Below, piece by piece: positions 59,816-64,000 of a DNA stretch of 64,000 nt. A model generated the notes under the pieces. That model did no database searches and had not been told where the DNA came from. It saw nothing but the letters and a program-made list of their open reading frames with translations. Both the position numbers and the translations under genes were made by a program. The stretch's first letter is position 1, and each line of letters begins with the position of its first letter. This DNA is from JAGVPT01 sp964642725 (GTDB taxonomy: Bacteria; Bacteroidota; Ignavibacteria; UBA10030; UBA8401): the NCBI GenBank assembly GCA_964642725.1, contig CAZXQG010000002.1, positions 62,001-126,000 of the forward strand, in the 5' to 3' direction.

Positions 59816-62187
59816 TCGTTTCTAAGGTCGACAATAGTTACTCCCATCCCTCCCTCATTCCACTCGCCAAAATGGTGCGACTTGATTCTTGAGTCAGACT
59901 CTAGAAACGAAGTGATTTTTTTTCTGAGCGCACCCGAACCTTTTCCATGTATAATATCTACACGATGTAATCCTGTGTAAATGGCACTATCAATGAACTT
60001 ATCGACTGCTTGTAATGCTTCATCGCCATATAATCCCCTGACATCGATTTCGCGCTGTGGAACTGCCTCCAAAAGAACTGGCGCAAAAGACTGACCCCTT
60101 TTCTCCGTTCTTGAAATCGGAACAACATCGTTGGCGTGTATTTTTATTTTTAGATTGTCGAAAGCAACTTGAAGGATTCCATTGGCGTCCGGCGGCTGTA
60201 AGACTTCGCCTATCTGAGAATTTGATCTCAACCTAACCGTTGTTCCCTTTGTTATTTTACTGTATTCCGTAAAACCGGGAGCACCGGATTCTATTTCGTC
60301 TAGAGCTTTTTCCATGACAAGAATTTCATTCTCCAGCATTTTGATGTCTTGCTTGCTTTCAACAATCGAATGTTTATCGGCCTGGTGCTGCCGAATTTCC
60401 CTGATGGACTTTTCAATGATAGAGTTTGCCTTGTTCACGATCTCTTTTGCTTCTTCGACAGCTTTTGACTTTAGCGACTTAATTTCCTCTCGCGATCCTT
60501 TTAATTTTATTTCATAATTACTAATTAACTCTTTAAATTTGAGTTTTTCAGCATCAATGATCGCAAGTTGCTTTGCGATAAATTGTGAACGACTTTCAAG
60601 GTCGACGATTAATTTTTCAAGCCGCGACTTTTGCTCTCCTGCCATTTTTTCAGCATCGGAAATTATCGCCGGCGGAACTCCGAGCCGCCGTGCGATTTCC
60701 AATGCGTAGCTGCTTCCTGGAACGCCAAATCTAAAATTAAAGGTCGGTGTCAGCGTTGTCTGATCAAACTCCATGGCACCATTCTCCATGCCCTCGGTCT
60801 CGTGTACAAATGCCTTCAGTGTTACCTGGTGTGTTGTCGCAATTGTCAGTGCCCCCGCTTTGGTCAATTGAGCTAAAATGACGGCTGCGAGCGCGCCCCC
60901 TTCGGCCGGGTCGGTGCCGGCACCTATTTCGTCGATGAGGATTAAGCTGTGTTCATCTGCCGAACTAAGAATGCCCTTGAGCATCGTAATGTGCGAACTA
61001 AATGTGCTAAGGTCGTTTTCGATGGATTGGTCATCGCCGATATCAACAAATATTTTCTTAAACAGTGGAAATTCTGAATCTGCGGATGCCGGCAGATGGA
61101 GTCCGCATTGCAGCATTAACACCAAAACACCGATAGTCTTCATCGCAACGCTTTTACCCCCAGCATTGGGGCCCGTGATAAGTAAGGTATTGTAGCCATT
61201 TCCCAGTTCTATGGACAATGGAATTATCTTTTCCCGTGAATGACGGAGGAGGAGAATAGGGTGTCGTGCTTCAACAATTTTCAGAGAACCAAATTCTTTT
61301 AGAAACGGCTTATTGCCTTTAATTTCAATCGAATATCTAGCCTTAGCATAAATTAAATCTAGGTGTTGAAGCTCATCAAGGCTTTTCAGCAAATCCGGAA
61401 AAACCTCTCGGACTTGCAGCGTCAGCAGCCGAAGGATCTTTTCAATCTCACGCTGCTCTTTGAAATGTAGTTCTCGAATTTCATTGTTAAGTGACAGTGT
61501 TTCTGCAGGCTCGATGAAAACAGTTGAACCGCTTGCCGAGGAACTGTGAATGAAGCCGGGGACGCTGCGTTTTTGTTCCACTTTAACGGGGATCACCATC
61601 CTGCCGTCCCGCGTCGTGATAATATCATCTTGTGTAAGCCCCTGTTCAGAAACGCTTTTCAGAATGCGTTCCAGTTGTTTACGCAGCAATTCGTACATTG
61701 AAACTAATTCGATCCTAATTGTCCGCAATTCTTTACTTGCGGTATCTTTTATATTTCCATTCTCATCAATAGCTTGGAGGATATTATACTCAAGTATCTT
61801 ATTGATGCTTATATGTTCACAAAAAGCGTGTAACTCGAGATACGCTTCTTTTCTCTTCTGAATGAACGTCTTAATATTTTTTGCGGCTTGGAGGGTTTGG
61901 GCGATTGAAAAAAGTTCGGATGTCCCAAGAATGCTGTTTTCTATGCCGGCTCTCTGGAGGGGCTCTCGGACATCCTTCAACCCATCAATTGGAAATGGAT
62001 CATCGCTCTCCAGGAGTTTCTTCATCTCGTCCACTCGATTAAGCTCTAGTGTCAGGACGTTCAAATCCTCGGTCGGGGTGACATGCTCCGCAGCGATCCT
62101 GCCTAATTCAGACGATGCATAGCCTTGCAAACGACCGAGTATCTTTTTGAATTCAAGCTTTTCGGCTGCAGATTGGAATTCGGTCAT
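59812..62187 (-). CDS. mutS2: Endonuclease MutS2
   Basis: 791 residues. The MutS core has Walker A GPNAGGKS and Walker B LILIDEIGAGTDP. A long coiled-coil clamp (about residues 505-640) follows, then a C-terminal Smr nuclease domain (DVRGLYGDEAL, HGKGSGALR). There is no mismatch-recognition domain. MutS2 suppresses recombination and can act on stalled ribosomes in some bacteria. It overlaps cvpA-like and carboxylase genes by 4 nt each. Confidence 0.95.
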   Translation of the reverse strand: MTEFQSAAEKLEFKKILGRLQGYASSELGRIAAEHVTPTEDLNVLTLELNRVDEMKKLLESDDPFPIDGLKDVREPLQRAGIENSILGTSELFSIAQTLQAAKNIKTFIQKRKEAYLELHAFCEHISINKILEYNILQAIDENGNIKDTASKELRTIRIELVSMYELLRKQLERILKSVSEQGLTQDDIITTRDGRMVIPVKVEQKRSVPGFIHSSSASGSTVFIEPAETLSLNNEIRELHFKEQREIEKILRLLTLQVREVFPDLLKSLDELQHLDLIYAKARYSIEIKGNKPFLKEFGSLKIVEARHPILLLRHSREKIIPLSIELGNGYNTLLITGPNAGGKSVAMKTIGVLVLMLQCGLHLPASADSEFPLFKKIFVDIGDDQSIENDLSTFSSHITMLKGILSSADEHSLILIDEIGAGTDPAEGGALAAVILAQLTKAGALTIATTHQVTLKAFVHETEGMENGAMEFDQTTLTPTFNFRFGVPGSSYALEIARRLGVPPAIISDAEKMAGEQKSRLEKLIVDLESRSQFIAKQLAIIDAEKLKFKELISNYEIKLKGSREEIKSLKSKAVEEAKEIVNKANSIIEKSIREIRQHQADKHSIVESKQDIKMLENEILVMEKALDEIESGAPGFTEYSKITKGTTVRLRSNSQIGEVLQPPDANGILQVAFDNLKIKIHANDVVPISRTEKRGQSFAPVLLEAVPQREIDVRGLYGDEALQAVDKFIDSAIYTGLHRVDIIHGKGSGALRKKITSFLESDSRIKSHHFGEWNEGGMGVTIVDLRNE

Positions 62188-62732
62188 CGGTGCAGGGGCG
62201 CTTCTTTATGGTTGGACGCTTTCTTTACCGAACCAATGATCTCTTGGTAGAAATCCTCAGATTCAGGGAGAAGAGTGTTAACGCTGTCGAAGATGCGGGG
62301 GGCAAAATTCTTGACCGGCTTGTAAAGGAGGGAATCCGAGCGAGTCTCTCCGGATGGAAAATGAAAGTAGATGCTAAGAAAAATGACCATCAAGCTTAAC
62401 AAAATTCCCCCTTCCACCAACCCCACGATAAGGCCCCCTACTCTGTTCCACGTTCCGTCAGCGAGCTTCTTGATAGCAATCTTGTAGATAATGGCCTGAG
62501 CAATCATGATTCCGCCAACAATCAGTATATATGAAAGTGTTGTGCTTGCGCCCGCGGAAATCCCCATGGGCACGAGAACCATGTCCCCAAACGAAGAAGC
62601 ATATTTTGTCGCGAGGATAAGAGATAAGGCTAAACACGCTAACGCGATCGATTTTTTCAGAAAACCGCTTCGCCATCCGGCAAACATAAATACTCCAAGA
62701 ACAACGACGAGAATTGTATCGAAGGTGTTCAT
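62184..62732 (-). CDS. CvpA family membrane protein
   Basis: 182 residues with four hydrophobic helices (about 3-20, 26-46, 63-83, 100-125). The first block DTILVVVLGVFMFAGWRSGFLK matches CvpA proteins, needed for colicin V production in E. coli and for envelope homeostasis more widely. It overlaps both neighbours by 4 nt. Confidence 0.85.
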   Translation of the reverse strand: MNTFDTILVVVLGVFMFAGWRSGFLKKSIALACLALSLILATKYASSFGDMVLVPMGISAGASTTLSYILIVGGIMIAQAIIYKIAIKKLADGTWNRVGGLIVGLVEGGILLSLMVIFLSIYFHFPSGETRSDSLLYKPVKNFAPRIFDSVNTLLPESEDFYQEIIGSVKKASNHKEAPLHR

Positions 62733-63184
62733 GAACGTCCCTCAAGCTTTTGTTTGACAATTTCCGAGATTACTTTCGAATCTATTCTTCCTTTCAATTC
62801 TCTCATTGCCACCGGCATGACTTTCCCCATCTCTTTCATAGACACGGCGCCCGATTGTTGAATAATGGTAGAAACAATGTTTTCAGCTTCTTCGCGCGAT
62901 AATTGTTTTGGCATATACTCGGAGATGATCTCAAGTTCTTTTGTTTCTTGCTCGACCAATTCCATTCTTCCCGCATTTTGAAAATGTTCGATAGCCTCTT
63001 TTCTCTTTTTTGCGGCAGATATGAGAATTGACATTTCATCGTCCTCATTCATCGCGCGGTCAAGGCCCTTTTTTTCAAACTCTATGATTTGTGCGCGAAG
63101 CATCCGAAGGGTTTCAAGCCGCAGCTTGTTTCCCGATTTCATCGCAGTTTTTAAATCTTCATTGATCCGTTGTGTCAGTCCCAT
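62729..63184 (-). CDS. GatB/YqeY domain protein
   Basis: 151 residues of the YqeY family. It starts with INEDLKTAMKSGNKLRLETLRMLR, contains the EYMPKQLSREE segment and ends with GRIDSKVISEIVKQKL. The fold is the tRNA-binding tail domain of GatB; freestanding copies have no settled role. It overlaps the CvpA-like gene by 4 nt. Confidence 0.9.
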   Translation of the reverse strand: MGLTQRINEDLKTAMKSGNKLRLETLRMLRAQIIEFEKKGLDRAMNEDDEMSILISAAKKRKEAIEHFQNAGRMELVEQETKELEIISEYMPKQLSREEAENIVSTIIQQSGAVSMKEMGKVMPVAMRELKGRIDSKVISEIVKQKLEGRS

Positions 63185-63210
63185 ACAATGCTTTTTGTAA
63201 TGAAGAGATG

Positions 63211-63921
63211 TTAGATGCCGCCATAAATTTTAATTGTTTCTCCGTTGATTGCCGAAGCTTCATCCGATGCAAGAAATGCGATGAGATCTGCCGCCTGGTC
63301 CAATGTAACCCAGCCGGATGTCTCCTCTTTTGAGGCGGAGCGTTTATTGGGCTCTGTCAGCAGAATGCTTGGGGCAATCGCATTCACCGTTATACTTGAA
63401 TCGGGAAAATTTTTAGCCTCATCGCCTGCTATACGTGTGAATGTCGCGATTGCGGCTTTCGATATTCCATATGCGCCGCGTCCTGCAGACGGAGCGAGCC
63501 CGGCCATCGCTGAAACATTAACGATTCTTCCGTACTTCTTTTTTTGCATAATTCGGAGCGCGCTCTGCGAGCACAAAAAGCATGTTTTTAAGTTCAACGC
63601 AAACATGAAATCCCATTCTTTTTCTGTCAGGTCGGCGATATTCTTCTTGGGCATATACCCCCCGACGAGATTGCAAAGGATGTCGATGCGTCCTTTTTGT
63701 TCAAGCAGCGCTGCAAAGATTTGATGGACTTCGCCTTCATTCGACAAGTCGCCCCTGAGGGTCAAGATGTCAGGGAACAGTTTTGAGAATTCTGCAGCCT
63801 CCACATCGGAACGGTACGTGACGGCGACGTACGCTCCTTCGTTCTGGAAGTGTTTTGCTACCGACTTGCCCAGTTCACCGGTTCCGCCGGTAATTAATGC
63901 TATCCTACTCTTCAATTTCAT
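63211..63921 (-). CDS. Short-chain dehydrogenase/reductase
   Basis: 236 residues. The cofactor loop is TGGTGELG near residue 12, with LCNLVGGY in place of the usual NNAG, a Ser in NVSAMAG and YGISK for the catalytic pair. The NLVGG variant resembles SDRs of the dihydropteridine-reductase side of the family, but the substrate is unknown. It is the first gene of the minus-strand unit; 26 nt separate it from yqeY. Confidence 0.88.
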   Translation of the reverse strand: MKLKSRIALITGGTGELGKSVAKHFQNEGAYVAVTYRSDVEAAEFSKLFPDILTLRGDLSNEGEVHQIFAALLEQKGRIDILCNLVGGYMPKKNIADLTEKEWDFMFALNLKTCFLCSQSALRIMQKKKYGRIVNVSAMAGLAPSAGRGAYGISKAAIATFTRIAGDEAKNFPDSSITVNAIAPSILLTEPNKRSASKEETSGWVTLDQAADLIAFLASDEASAINGETIKIYGGI

Positions 63922-64000
63922 AACCTAATATATCGTACAACGAGACGAAAATCAATCCGCCTCACTTTTGCATAGTAGATTGCGGGATTCCTTAACGAGA
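63922..64000. other. Upstream region of the minus-strand operon (window end)
   Basis: 79 nt that should hold the promoter and leader of the SDR-YqeY-CvpA-MutS2 unit. No clear -35/-10 pair was found. Confidence 0.3.

Overview
The window reads as a chromosome segment of a Gram-negative member of the Bacteroidota/Chlorobiota (FCB) group, most likely an Ignavibacteria- or Kryptoniota-like aerobe. The evidence is inferential: two type IX secretion C-terminal sorting domains with the PNPFNPST linker, b/cIV-type cytochrome genes next to an A-type oxidase with Bacteroidota-style accessory subunits, and MutS2/CvpA/YqeY/PurL-type housekeeping genes. No rRNA gene is present, so the placement cannot be fixed from this window.

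Layout. 1-6349 (+): 3' end of glnA, crotonase, apt, tryptophanase, a zinc-ribbon/Yip1 membrane protein, a small zincin, an ABM-like protein and a hemerythrin. 6404-9935 (-): secreted M28/PDZ peptidase, SDR, TolB-like propeller. 10120-22572 (+): one long respiratory operon behind a near-consensus promoter with a palindrome at the expected transcription start: ferredoxin, Rieske, split cytochrome b, an octaheme cytochrome c, a cupredoxin-like protein, oxidase subunits I, III, IV, II, and the heme A and heme O synthases. After an intruding T9SS cargo gene and an orphan T9SS tail, oxidase maturation resumes at 24615-27388 (ABC exporter pair, SCO, DUF420). 27882-32783: a T9SS cargo protein, purine nucleoside phosphorylase, thymidine kinase, a phosphoesterase and secG.

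32800-41975 is a genomic island in tRNA-Lys(CTT). The 3' part of the tRNA plus its downstream hairpin is repeated 9.07 kb away (71 of 75 positions identical), and a decayed tyrosine recombinase lies just inside the tRNA end. The interior is a head-to-tail array on the minus strand. Four attC-like sites, with GCCTAAC/GTTAGGC-type ends, each sit just downstream of one gene and 21-48 nt before the start of the next. This is the layout of an integron cassette cluster without an integrase (CALIN). Cargo: a zinc-ribbon protein, a DHFR-family reductase, a propeller lipoprotein, a WD40 lipoprotein split by one in-frame stop, a polyferredoxin-like membrane protein and a GH43 glycosidase.

42037-43977 (-) encodes a KimA-like importer. 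44662-49895 (+) is the most striking locus: five tightly packed genes for a FlgO/CsgG-like exported protein, a TPR protein, a MotA-like and a MotB-like stator pair with the proton-binding Asp kept, and a natural fusion of the FliF C-terminal periplasmic domain and membrane helix to a complete FliG. No filament, hook or export gene is present, which suggests a stripped-down, non-flagellar ion-driven motor.

49994-55455 (+): YgfZ, free-Met-sulfoxide reductase, LOG-like protein, SirB1-like protein, tmRNA (tag ADYNYALAA), dapF and a lipid kinase. 63921-55548 (-): SDR, YqeY, CvpA, MutS2, biotin carboxylase, biotin carrier and PurL, mostly overlapping and probably one operon.
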